Shown here piece by piece: positions 4,948 through 12,114 of a DNA stretch of 12,593 nt (position 1 is its first letter; every line of letters begins with the position of its first letter). The stretch is from JAAYCI01 sp964472465 (lineage in GTDB: Bacteria; Bacillota; Clostridia; Oscillospirales; Ruminococcaceae), in NCBI GenBank assembly GCA_964472465.1, contig CAYYLW010000074.1, forward strand, positions 1 through 12,593. The letters are read 5' to 3'. The notes under the pieces were generated by a model. The model made no database searches. It saw nothing but the letters and a program-made list of their open reading frames with translations, and was not told where the DNA came from. The position numbers were made by a program, and so were the translations under genes.

Positions 4948-6399
4948 CTATATCTGCCCGTTTTCCAGTTCTTCTTCCCCTGCCGCGCTCTTTTTTCCCT
5001 TGCCACGTTTTTGCAGGACTTGCCGCACCCCCCGCATCAGCGCCCCGGCATTCACCACAAACAGCAGTACCAGCAACAGGCCACACCACAGTTCTGCCAG
5101 CGGCAGTTCATACAAAAGAATGGCCGTCATGGCAAAGAGAATGGCCGTACCCACCAGCATACGCAGGGGTTGGAAATTGATACGAATGAGGTGGCGGGTG
5201 TTCACGCAGCGGATTAGGAACACCAGCAGATAGCCTAAAAAAGTGGCCAGGGCGGCGCCGTTCGGCCCGCCTCTAGGGATGAGCCAGGCGTTGAGCCCAA
5301 TGTTGGCCGCCGCGCCCACCATGATGGTAAGCAGCGAGAGAACCGACTTTTTTTCCACCATATATACACTGTTTAAAAACGATACAAAGCTAGAAAACAC
5401 CGCTGCCAGGATGAGGATAGGCACATAGCGCCAGGCCTCGTAGTAGCTGGGGGCCACCAGTAGGCGCATCACCCAGCGGCAGGCAAAAATAAGGCCGCCC
5501 CCCGCCAAAAAGGAGATGCCCGCCACCGCGCTGAACACCTGGGAAAAGAAGCGGTCTCGCCCCAGGCCCTGGCCGTCTGTCACGGCGGAGAGTTGCCAAG
5601 CCTCGGTGAAAATGGTGGACATGATGGTGACGATGGTGGGGATTTTATAGGCCGCGGCATACAGGCCGTTTTCGGCCGGGCCCCAGATGTAGGAGATGAA
5701 GTACCGGTCGCTCGCGTTGGTTACCCACCAGAACATCAGCGCCGGAACCAGCGGCAGTGAATAGCGCAGCATCGATTTATAAAGGCTGAAATCCATACCC
5801 TTAAACCGGATATACTCCCACAGGCGGGCCACCACGCCCAAGAAGAGGACGCTGAGGGCATCGGCGCAGATGATGCTGAGCAAATAGCCCAGGGTGCCCA
5901 TTTCCAGCACCACCAAGAACAACAGGTTAAAGCCCAGCGTAAGCAGGGTGGAGAGGATGCCATCGATGGCATAGAGCTTTGTGTACAGCCGCGCGCGCAC
6001 AAACTGGCAGTTTAGGGTGCGCAGGCAACTGATCAGCACATACACATACATCAGCAGCAGGTTGCCCTTTAAAAGGCTTACCTGCCCCACCAGGGGAATA
6101 AAACAAAGAAGCACCGCAAAGCCCATGCCTATGGCAACCAGGCCCCCGGTGAATACGTCTTTCTTATTCACCCCTTTTTCCAGCCCAAAACGGATGACCG
6201 CATTGGAAATGCCCAGGCTGACCAGCGGGATAAGAAGGTTTGAACTGGCCACCACCAGATCCACAATACCAAAGCTTTCGGCGGTGAGGTAGGTGGTGTA
6301 GAGACGGGTCAACAAAAAGCTCAGCACCTTGCTGGAAAAGGTGCTGACTGCGAATAGAGCCGTATTGGAAAGCAGCCTGGTGTATTTGTTTTTGCTCAC
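4948..6399 (-). CDS. Polysaccharide/lipid-linked oligosaccharide flippase (Wzx/MATE-like superfamily)
   Basis: A 483-aa polytopic membrane protein with about 12-14 hydrophobic segments along its full length. The N-terminus (NTALFAVSTFSSKVLSFLL, then YTTYLTAESFGIVDLV) and the later LYAAAYKIPTIVTIMSTIFT segment match the polysaccharide-transport branch of the MOP flippase superfamily, which moves lipid-linked glycans across the membrane. The charged C-terminus is cytoplasmic-like (KRGKGKKSAAGEEELE). The start codon is GTG (6397-6399), with AAGGAGAGG nine bases upstream. It starts 57 bases after the YgjP-type gene and probably shares its transcript. No glycosyltransferase genes are near, so its substrate (cell wall, exopolysaccharide or teichoic unit) cannot be told. 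No terminator was found after its stop. Confidence 0.88.
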   Translation of the reverse strand: MSKNKYTRLLSNTALFAVSTFSSKVLSFLLTRLYTTYLTAESFGIVDLVVASSNLLIPLVSLGISNAVIRFGLEKGVNKKDVFTGGLVAIGMGFAVLLCFIPLVGQVSLLKGNLLLMYVYVLISCLRTLNCQFVRARLYTKLYAIDGILSTLLTLGFNLLFLVVLEMGTLGYLLSIICADALSVLFLGVVARLWEYIRFKGMDFSLYKSMLRYSLPLVPALMFWWVTNASDRYFISYIWGPAENGLYAAAYKIPTIVTIMSTIFTEAWQLSAVTDGQGLGRDRFFSQVFSAVAGISFLAGGGLIFACRWVMRLLVAPSYYEAWRYVPILILAAVFSSFVSFLNSVYMVEKKSVLSLLTIMVGAAANIGLNAWLIPRGGPNGAALATFLGYLLVFLIRCVNTRHLIRINFQPLRMLVGTAILFAMTAILLYELPLAELWCGLLLVLLFVVNAGALMRGVRQVLQKRGKGKKSAAGEEELENGQI

Positions 6400-6456
6400 G
6401 CTGCGAAACCTCTCCTTAACCCGGCCATGCGCGCCCCAAAAAAGCGCATCCCCGTG

Positions 6457-6999
6457 TTATCCCTTCAGCAATTTCCGCCGCTGGCGGTAATCTGGCATCA
6501 GGCGGGCCATCTCGGCGTGGAAGCCCTGCCCGTGGTTTGGGTGCAGAAAATGCACATATTCATGCAATACTACATACTCCAGCGCCCGGCGCGGTTTCTC
6601 GGCCAGGCGTTTGTTTAGGGTAATTTTTCGTTTGGAAATATGGCAACTGCCCCAGCGGCTTTTCATCTCGCGCACCACTATCTGAGGTTTTTCCGCCAAG
6701 AGATCGGCAAACAGGGGGTACACCTCATCGCTAACCGCCGTGAACAGGGCGTGGCACTGCTCGTCTGTATAGCGGCAGGGCAGGGGGGTGGGCTTTGCCT
6801 GGATGGCCGCGCGGTTTTTTTCTATCCACCCGGCCTTTTGCAGCAAAAAACCCTCTATCTCCCGTTTGGGCATCCGCAGTGGCGCACTCACCGCCACGCT
6901 GGCGTCGGCACGAACTCGCAAGTTCAGGTTCCGCACGCGTTTACGCGTAAGCTGGTATTGCAGCACGCCAAAAGGCATTTCCAAACGTTCGTCGCTCAT
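6457..6999 (-). CDS. YgjP-like zinc metallopeptidase domain protein
   Basis: A 180-aa protein of the YgjP/DUF45 metallopeptidase family. Signature features in order: a beta-rich N-terminal half with the VRNLNLRVR segment (22-30), MKSRWGSC (112-119), and the zinc site HEYVH (146-150) followed by a further histidine group HPNHGQGFH (153-161). HExxH supplies two zinc ligands and the catalytic glutamate; a later histidine is the probable third ligand. Substrates of this family are poorly known; neighbours elsewhere include restriction and nuclease genes, but not here. The ATG at 6999 is chosen because GGTGGGGGG precedes it. A longer in-frame TTG at 7056 falls inside the hairpin of the preceding terminator. 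It lies just upstream of the flippase. Confidence 0.88.
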   Translation of the reverse strand: MSDERLEMPFGVLQYQLTRKRVRNLNLRVRADASVAVSAPLRMPKREIEGFLLQKAGWIEKNRAAIQAKPTPLPCRYTDEQCHALFTAVSDEVYPLFADLLAEKPQIVVREMKSRWGSCHISKRKITLNKRLAEKPRRALEYVVLHEYVHFLHPNHGQGFHAEMARLMPDYRQRRKLLKG

Positions 7000-7040
7000 G
7001 GGCCCCCCACCGGTTTGCAAGGCTACTGGTATAAACACGC

Positions 7041-7071
7041 TAGAGCAGGCGGGCAAGGCCCGCCTGCTCTA
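7041..7071 (-). terminator. Hairpin terminator after the rubredoxin gene
   Basis: TAGAGCAGGCGGGC (7041-7054) is perfectly complementary to GCCCGCCTGCTCTA (7058-7071), a 14-bp stem with a minimal loop. It lies 7 bases past the rubredoxin stop on the minus strand. The following GCGTGTTTATAC is only weakly T-rich, so some readthrough into the YgjP-type gene is possible; no separate promoter was seen for that gene. Confidence 0.7.
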
Positions 7072-7078
7072 ACTCGTT

Positions 7079-7195
7079 CTAATCGGTCACTTCTTCAAAA
7101 TTTTCGTCGCCGGAAGCGCCACACACCGGGCAAGGGTCGGGATGGGTCTCGCCCTCAAACACTTCACCACAAACAATACAACGCCATTTTTTCAT
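7079..7195 (-). CDS. Rubredoxin-like protein, 38 aa
   Basis: A very short gene: ATG at 7193-7195, TAG at 7079-7081. AGGAGG (7204-7209 region) lies about eight bases upstream. The product has two CxxC knuckles, CIVCG (residues 6-10) and CPVCG (22-26), 12 residues apart, with an aromatic W4 before the first and the acidic end ENFEEVTD. This is the [Fe(SCys)4] site of rubredoxins in its shortest form, as found fused to rubrerythrins, rather than the usual about 52 aa. It is a one-electron carrier. It lies 88 bases downstream of the FprA-type gene on the same strand, and rubredoxin is the known electron donor to such flavo-diiron proteins, so a direct partnership is likely. Confidence 0.9.
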   Translation of the reverse strand: MKKWRCIVCGEVFEGETHPDPCPVCGASGDENFEEVTD

Positions 7196-7283
7196 TTTCG
7201 TAACCTCCTGTGCATTCTATATTTCGCGGCTTACCTCCATGTAGCAGCAGGCCGCGCTGGGAACTTGGGTCATTTCAAAAACG

Positions 7284-8486
7284 CTAGGCTTCCAACATGG
7301 CCTTGGCAAAATCCCGCCCAAACTGCCGGGCGGTGGCCAAATCCTCCACGCTGGGTTTCAGCCGCACCCGCAGCCCCGGCAAGGGCAGGGTCATGTGCAA
7401 CTGGTCCAGCCGGGAGCTGATATTCTGCACGGCCTCGCCGCTCCACCCATAGCTGCCAAAGGCCCCGGCAAAACGCCCGCGGTGAATCACGGGGTTTAAG
7501 CCCAGCATGGCTTCGTACACCGGGGGCAAGGCGTCTCCCACCAGGGTGGGGCTGCCAAACAAAATACCGTCGGCGGCTTCCACGGCGCTCTGCGCCGCCT
7601 TCATGTCATCGCTCACCAGGTCAAACACCGCTATCTGGCGGATACCGCCCTCCCGCAGCCCTGCCTCAATCTCCCGCGCCAGTGCGCCGGTATAGCCGTA
7701 GGCGCTCACATACACCATCGCCACGGTTTTCTCGTGGCTGGCGGCGGGCTGGCTCCACTGGCGGTATAGCTGGATATACCGGGATACATCCCCGCGCAAC
7801 ACCGGACCATGCCCCGTGCCGATAAAGGAGATGGGAAGGCCCTCAATCTTATCCAGGGCACGGCCCATGTGGGGGCATTTGTAGGGGCCCATGATGTTAT
7901 CGAAGTAATATTTGTAGGCCGAATCAAACCCGGCGCTTTCGTCAATCAAATCGCTGAACACGCGCTCATCCACATAGTGGCAGCCAAACACATCGCAGCT
8001 AAACAGGGCCTCCTCCTCCGGGATATAGGCAAACTGGGTATCCGGCCAATGCAGCATGGGGGCCGAGAAAAAGCGCAGGGTCATACCCCCCAGGTCGAAT
8101 TCATCTTTATCGGCCACCGCCTGGCGGGGGAAGTCCCGGTTCAAAATCTCAAGCAGGAAGGTAAGCGCCGTGTTCGAGGCCAGCACCATCGCCTTTGGGG
8201 CCAGTTCCAAAACGCGGGATAAACAACCGGAATGATCCGGCTCTGTGTGGTTACACACGATATAGTCAATCTCAGAAATATCGCACACTTCACGAATATT
8301 TGAAATAAATTCATCACAGAATTTGTCTTTTACGCATTCAACCAGAACGGTTTTCTTGTCCCCCTTCACCAGGAAGGAATTGTAGGTGGTGCCATTGTAG
8401 GTCTCCATCACAATGTCAAATATGCGTAGGTTTAGGTCTGCCACACCCACCGACCAAATTCTCTCTGTCGCTTGCGTTGCGCCCAT
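7284..8486 (-). CDS. fprA: FprA-type flavo-diiron protein (A-type flavoprotein)
   Basis: A 400-aa cytoplasmic protein with the two classic domains. The N-terminal metallo-beta-lactamase-like domain (about 1-250) carries the diiron ligands HTEPDH (H80, E82, D84, H85), H146 in LHWPDT, D165 in CDVFG and H226 in GTGHGP. The C-terminal flavodoxin domain (about 254-400) starts with VAMVYVSAYGYTGALA, the FMN phosphate loop, and has SPTLVGDALPP and GSYGWSG flavin loops. Such enzymes reduce oxygen to water and/or NO to N2O, protecting anaerobes. All ligands are present, so it should be active. The ATG at 8486 follows AAAGGACGTGA. The rubredoxin-like gene downstream is its probable donor. Only 45 bases separate it from the upstream membrane-protein gene, with no terminator. 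Confidence 0.96.
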   Translation of the reverse strand: MGATQATERIWSVGVADLNLRIFDIVMETYNGTTYNSFLVKGDKKTVLVECVKDKFCDEFISNIREVCDISEIDYIVCNHTEPDHSGCLSRVLELAPKAMVLASNTALTFLLEILNRDFPRQAVADKDEFDLGGMTLRFFSAPMLHWPDTQFAYIPEEEALFSCDVFGCHYVDERVFSDLIDESAGFDSAYKYYFDNIMGPYKCPHMGRALDKIEGLPISFIGTGHGPVLRGDVSRYIQLYRQWSQPAASHEKTVAMVYVSAYGYTGALAREIEAGLREGGIRQIAVFDLVSDDMKAAQSAVEAADGILFGSPTLVGDALPPVYEAMLGLNPVIHRGRFAGAFGSYGWSGEAVQNISSRLDQLHMTLPLPGLRVRLKPSVEDLATARQFGRDFAKAMLEA

Positions 8487-8531
8487 TGTTCATCACGTCC
8501 TTTCTTCAGAGCAAAAACGTCCAATTAATAC

Positions 8532-9101
8532 TTACACGGCTGTTTTGGGCAAACGGTTCAGCCGCAGCAGCAGCCACACCATCACCCCAGCCAGCAAAAG
8601 CCGGGCCACAAAACCCAATGCGGTTACCAGCCCCGCGTAGGCTAAGGGCTGGGCCACCCCCAGCCATCTCCCCACCGCCAGCGCCACGCTTAGCAGGGCG
8701 TTCAGCGCCAAGGCAAGGGCGAACCATTTGTGTGCCTTTTGCCAGCCAAATGCCGCCAAAAAACGCCCCAGCAGACCGATGAGGGAGAGGAAAAGCCCCG
8801 CTTCCAGCGCCATGCGCAGCAGGTACAGCCAGCCGGCCAGCCCCCCACTTACCAAGAAGAGTTGCGCCGCGCTTAGCGCCAGCAACCCCAGGCACAAAAG
8901 GCCCCTTGGCCCCACGCCACCGCCGGGCTTTTCCAGCGGGCGCAGGCCGTTGAACACCAACAGCCAGCCCACGGCATCCACCAGCACATCCATGCCGCCC
9001 ACGCGGACGCTGCACAGCGCAAACACCAGCCCTGCCAGCACCAGCCCTAGCGCCACCGAATAGGCCACGGCGTTTTTGGTTGAATAAAGGGAACTTTCCA
9101 T
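8532..9101 (-). CDS. Small polytopic membrane protein of unknown function
   Basis: A 189-aa protein made almost entirely of about six hydrophobic segments (near 13-33, 37-52, 67-87, 90-113, 125-145 and 155-180) with short Arg/Lys loops, for example RPLEKPGGG and RFLAAFGWQKAHK. No signal peptide distinct from the first helix, no catalytic motif seen. I do not recognise the family; loop spacing and length vaguely recall small integral membrane proteins of unknown function in Clostridia. Its ATG overlaps the stop codon of the RhlE-type helicase by one base (TGATG), so it is probably translated by coupling; AGGACTG just upstream may help. A 169-aa frame overlaps on the same strand but lacks a start signal and membrane logic. 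Confidence 0.75.
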   Translation of the reverse strand: MESSLYSTKNAVAYSVALGLVLAGLVFALCSVRVGGMDVLVDAVGWLLVFNGLRPLEKPGGGVGPRGLLCLGLLALSAAQLFLVSGGLAGWLYLLRMALEAGLFLSLIGLLGRFLAAFGWQKAHKWFALALALNALLSVALAVGRWLGVAQPLAYAGLVTALGFVARLLLAGVMVWLLLRLNRLPKTAV

Positions 9102-10822
9102 CAGTCCTGGCCTTTTAGGTAATCTTCAAAGCTGGCGAATTTTGTCTCACCGCTCGCCGTGGGGCGGATAAGCCGGATGGAATCATCCTGGGCCAAATCC
9201 TCATCGCTAAACTGGAAAATGCCATTTTTATCTTTGGGAATTTCTGCACTGGCACGTTTTGGCGGCTGTGCCGCCGGGGTTTCGGGCTTGTTTTGTTTGC
9301 CGCGGTTCTTTCCTGTGCGGCGGCGTCCCTTGCTCATGTCGTCTCCTTCATCCGGGCTGGGCCCCTGCACGGGCGCCGCCGAAGAAGCGCCCCCCCACAC
9401 CGGGCGGCGGGTGACAATGTTCTGCCCGCCAAACTCACCGGGCAGTGCCAAAATGGGCTTTGGCATGCCGCCCGGCCTGCCCCTGCCTTTTTTGTTGGCC
9501 CCCGCCTGCGGCGCACCGCTGGGCGGAAAAGCTTTCTTGGCAGGTTCCGGCTGTTTGTTCGGTTGTTTTGGGGCCTTTTCCGGATTTTCTATGTTTTTTT
9601 TGCCTGGTTTTCCCAGTTTTTTTTCCTGGGGAACCGGCTTTTTTTCCCGTTTAACAGGGGGCTGAACGGCCGCTTTGGGCTGGCCGCCGCCCTGCATGGG
9701 CCAGGCGTGGCCGGTCACCTCGGGCACGGAAAAACCAATCAGCTTTTCAATATCGGCCAGGTAGGGCAATTCTTCCTCCATGCAAAAACTCACCGCCACA
9801 CCGCCGCGCCCCGCCCGCCCGGTGCGGCCAATACGGTGCACATAGGTTTCGGGGATATTGGGTAGGTCGTAGTTGAAGACATGGCTCAGCTCGTTGATAT
9901 CCAGCCCGCGGGCGGCGATATCGGTGGCCACCATCACCTGCACCCGGCCATCTTTTAGCTTGGCCAGGGCGTCTTGGCGGGCATTTTGGCTTTTGTTCCC
10001 GTGGATGGCCACCGCGGGAATGCCCGCCTTGGCCAAATCCTTCACCACACGGTCGGCCCCGTGTTTTGTGCGGGTGAACACCAGCGCGCTTTTGGCCCCC
10101 TGGGTCTTCAGCAGGTGGGCCAGCAGGAGGCGCTTGTTGTTTTTATCCACCTTGTACAGGCTTTGCTGAATGCTGTCCACCGTGCTGGAAACCGGCGTCA
10201 CCGCCACCTTCACCGGGTGGTGCAGCAGCTTGTCGGCCAGGTCTGAAATCTCTTTGGGCATGGTGGCGGAAAACAGCAGGGTTTGCCTTTTTTTGGGTAT
10301 TTCCTTAATCACTCTTTTCACATCATGCACAAAACCCATGTCCAGCATCCGGTCGGCTTCGTCCAGCACAAAAATCTCCAAATGCCCCAGTTTCACAAAA
10401 CCCTGCTGCATCAAATCCAGCAAACGGCCAGGGGTGGCCACCAGGATATCCACCCCGCGTTTGAGGGCGGCCACCTGGGGGTTTTGCCCTACGCCGCCAA
10501 AAATAACCGCGCTGCGCAGGGGCAGATATTTGCCATAGGCTAAAAAACTTTCTTGAATCTGCAAGGCAAGTTCCCGCGTGGGGGTTAGCACCAGTGCGCG
10601 GATTTCGGGGCGTTTGGCCCCGGGGGCCGCTGCCAGGCGTTGCAGAATGGGCAGGGCAAAAGCGGCGGTTTTTCCGGTGCCAGTCTGGGCGCAGCCCAGC
10701 AGGTCGCGCCCTTCCAAAACCGGGGGAATGGCTTTTTCTTGGATGGGGCTGGGCACTTGATAGCCCGCGTCCTCCACGGCGCGCAGCAGGTCCGGCCCAA
10801 GTTCTAAATGCTTAAATTTCAT
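9101..10822 (-). CDS. RhlE/CshA-type DEAD-box RNA helicase with long basic tail
   Basis: A 573-aa protein. The helicase core (1-370) shows the Q motif (YQVPSPIQEKAI), AQTGTGKT (45-52), PTREL (81-85), TPGR (130-133), DEAD (154-157), SAT (185-187), ATDIAARG (299-306) and HRIGRTGR (329-336). Core sequence is closest to RhlE-type enzymes, judged by eye. Residues about 377-540 are a disordered Lys/Pro/Gln/Gly-rich tail, including KKGRGRPGG and KGRRRTGKNRGK, likely RNA-binding. The last 40 residues are acidic and look ordered (FQFSDEDLAQDD, then FASFEDYLKGQD). The likely role is ribosome assembly or RNA decay, often cold-induced. CGGAGA precedes the ATG. The promoter is at 10910-10934, and the membrane-protein gene is coupled downstream. 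Confidence 0.95.
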   Translation of the reverse strand: MKFKHLELGPDLLRAVEDAGYQVPSPIQEKAIPPVLEGRDLLGCAQTGTGKTAAFALPILQRLAAAPGAKRPEIRALVLTPTRELALQIQESFLAYGKYLPLRSAVIFGGVGQNPQVAALKRGVDILVATPGRLLDLMQQGFVKLGHLEIFVLDEADRMLDMGFVHDVKRVIKEIPKKRQTLLFSATMPKEISDLADKLLHHPVKVAVTPVSSTVDSIQQSLYKVDKNNKRLLLAHLLKTQGAKSALVFTRTKHGADRVVKDLAKAGIPAVAIHGNKSQNARQDALAKLKDGRVQVMVATDIAARGLDINELSHVFNYDLPNIPETYVHRIGRTGRAGRGGVAVSFCMEEELPYLADIEKLIGFSVPEVTGHAWPMQGGGQPKAAVQPPVKREKKPVPQEKKLGKPGKKNIENPEKAPKQPNKQPEPAKKAFPPSGAPQAGANKKGRGRPGGMPKPILALPGEFGGQNIVTRRPVWGGASSAAPVQGPSPDEGDDMSKGRRRTGKNRGKQNKPETPAAQPPKRASAEIPKDKNGIFQFSDEDLAQDDSIRLIRPTASGETKFASFEDYLKGQD

Positions 10823-10846
10823 GTGTCTCCGTTCTTTCTATGCTAT

Positions 10847-10861
10847 CCAGCGCTTCGCTGG
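10847..10861 (-). promoter_or_regulatory. Leader hairpin of RhlE-type helicase mRNA
   Basis: CCAGCG-loop-CGCTGG is a perfect 6-bp stem about 25 bases before the helicase start codon, with further GC-rich complementarity upstream (TGGC...GCCA near 10865-10885). The leader is about 80 nt from the predicted promoter. A structured leader could allow feedback by the helicase itself, which is inference. Confidence 0.35.
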
Positions 10862-10909
10862 CGCCAGGTGATGGCCCATGCCATCTCTGACTGATACAAA
10901 CTCTTCGTT

Positions 10910-10934
10910 ATTATATCACATTGGCAGGCCAATG
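10910..10934 (-). promoter_or_regulatory. Promoter and operator-like palindrome of RhlE-type gene
   Basis: On the minus strand TGATATAAT is an extended consensus -10 (TATAAT, 10910-10915). The perfect palindrome CATTGGC-AG-GCCAATG (10919-10934) fills the spacer, with no good -35, as expected where a regulator controls the promoter. Confidence 0.6.
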
Positions 10935-11068
10935 AAAAGCAAGCCCCCCTGCACCGGTTGGTCAGCCCACCACCTAACGCCTAGAACGGCTGGGTTTGCG
11001 GGGGATTGTTTCACCCCATCCGGCGGCAGAAACGACCCTCTTCTCTGTTTATTTTTAGTTCATTCGCA
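10935..11068. other. Intergenic stretch with no supported gene
   Basis: This stretch separates the PHP-domain gene's stop from the helicase promoter. It is C-rich in the middle and has no credible frame with a ribosome binding site. A weak stem (GGATGGGG/TCCCCC on the minus strand, about 11006-11028) has no T-run, so the terminator of the upstream operon is not evident here. Confidence 0.4.
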
Positions 11069-11779
11069 TTAGGGCAGTGCGTCCAGCAGTTTCCACAGCG
11101 CACTGTCCGCCGCCAGGCGGCGGGGATATTCGCTGATTTCCTCTAGGGTGTGGGCGTCCGAAGAGGTGAGAATCTCCCGCCCCGGCGGCAAGCGCCCGCT
11201 CTCCACCAGCTTTTCCAGGCTGTGCTCGGGGCGTTTCACCTCAAAGGCGGGGAACTCTATGTCGGCAGGGGCAAAGCCCAGCACCGAAAGCAAGCTGGTG
11301 GTGTCTTTGTCCACGTGGGCGGGGATGCACAGCCCACCCAGGCTCTCGCACAGGGCCTTCACCTCATACAGGTCCAGCGCCGTGGCACTGGGCAACAACT
11401 TTTCCGGCTGGGCCAGAAGCCTGTCATCCTCGTCCATTTGCAACTGGCGGCCCCAAATGGCGGGGTCAAAGGGGTAGTCCGGCAGGTTTTCATACAGCAC
11501 CCGGCCCATTTCCAGCGCGGCGTCCACACGGGCAAAATAGCACAGCAGGTGAATTTCCTCCGCGCTGGTCACCTCGATGCCCGGCAAAAACCCCAGGCCG
11601 TAGGCCCGGCAGGCGCGCTGCACGGCGGGCAGGTTGCCCGCGGCATTGTGGTCCGTCACGGCGATATAATCCAGCCCCGCCAGCTTGGCAAAGCCCGCAA
11701 TGTTGGCGGGGGTCATGTCCTCACTGGCACAGGGGGAAAGGCAGGAGTGAAGGTGAAAATCATAGCTGGGGCCGCTCAT
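11069..11779 (-). CDS. PHP-domain metal-dependent phosphoesterase
   Basis: A 236-aa protein of the PHP family. Metal-binding motifs appear in the expected order: DFHLHS (H9, H11), TDHN (D43, H44), the GIEVT strand (E69), EIHLLCYF (H77), PAHVD (H155) and the closing SSDAH (D208, H210). The set is complete, so a trinuclear-metal phosphoesterase or nuclease is expected. The sequence is of the TrpH-like stand-alone type, some of which degrade 3'-phosphoadenosine phosphate or short RNA; the true substrate is unknown. Its ATG overlaps the stop of the upstream DRTGG-like gene (ATGA), so translation is probably coupled; GGCGGGG lies just before it. Similar PHP genes recur beside hydrogenase and DRTGG genes in Clostridia (from memory). 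Confidence 0.88.
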   Translation of the reverse strand: MSGPSYDFHLHSCLSPCASEDMTPANIAGFAKLAGLDYIAVTDHNAAGNLPAVQRACRAYGLGFLPGIEVTSAEEIHLLCYFARVDAALEMGRVLYENLPDYPFDPAIWGRQLQMDEDDRLLAQPEKLLPSATALDLYEVKALCESLGGLCIPAHVDKDTTSLLSVLGFAPADIEFPAFEVKRPEHSLEKLVESGRLPPGREILTSSDAHTLEEISEYPRRLAADSALWKLLDALP

Positions 11780-12114
11780 AACCCCGCCAGGCCAGCCGCT
11801 TTGGCAATGGCCAGGCCCGCTTCAAACACGGGCAGTTTGGTACAGACCACATGGATGCCTTCGGAGGTGGCCCGGGCCTGGGCCGCGGCGTCCAGCTCCA
11901 CCCCTTCGCACAATACCAGGGCGGCCACCTCGGCCAGCGAAGCCACCGCCAGCGCATTCACATTGCCCATCACGGTGCACCAGGCGCAGCCGGCGGGCGC
12001 GCGGCCCATGGCCCAGCTCAAAAGGTCGGCGCAGTAGATGCCGGTCAGCTCCCGCTCCTCCCCCTGCACGGCCACCGTAAAATCCCCAAGGGCCACCAAC
12101 TCAGTTGTTTTCAT
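11776..12114 (-). CDS. DRTGG-like domain protein of hydrogenase operon
   Basis: A 112-aa cytoplasmic protein starting MKTTELVALGDF. It has an alternating beta/alpha pattern with GIYCADLLSWAMGRAPAG, CAWCTVMGNVNALAVASL, AALVLCEGVEL and GIHVVCTKLPVFEAG. This fits the DRTGG-type domain, which is found alone in clostridial hydrogenase operons and beside CBS domains elsewhere; its function is unknown. The CAWC pair (about residues 43-46) is notable. I chose the ATG at 12114, with GGGTG upstream, over an in-frame GTG at 12123 with a poorer site. It overlaps the upstream Fe-S gene by 14 bases and the downstream PHP gene by 4, so the three are one translationally coupled unit. Family call is moderate, made by pattern and context. 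Confidence 0.65.
   Translation of the reverse strand: MKTTELVALGDFTVAVQGEERELTGIYCADLLSWAMGRAPAGCAWCTVMGNVNALAVASLAEVAALVLCEGVELDAAAQARATSEGIHVVCTKLPVFEAGLAIAKAAGLAGL

Noticed and set aside
4682..5233. Plus-strand frames between the AraC-family and flippase genes
   Set aside because: Mostly antisense to the flippase 3' end and lacking a start signal; the region is explained by the AraC-family promoter.
6427..6449. ATGCGC/GCGCAT stem between the YgjP-type and flippase genes as a terminator
   Set aside because: Only six pairs with an 11-base loop, and the T-run is in the loop rather than after the stem.
7000..7056. TTG start extending the YgjP-type protein by 19 residues
   Set aside because: The start codon sits inside the 14-bp terminator hairpin and has no ribosome binding site.
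8506..9015. 169-aa minus-strand frame overlapping the membrane-protein gene
   Set aside because: Composition is Gly/Ala/Arg-rich without domain logic; the other frame is coupled to the helicase and encodes regular membrane helices.
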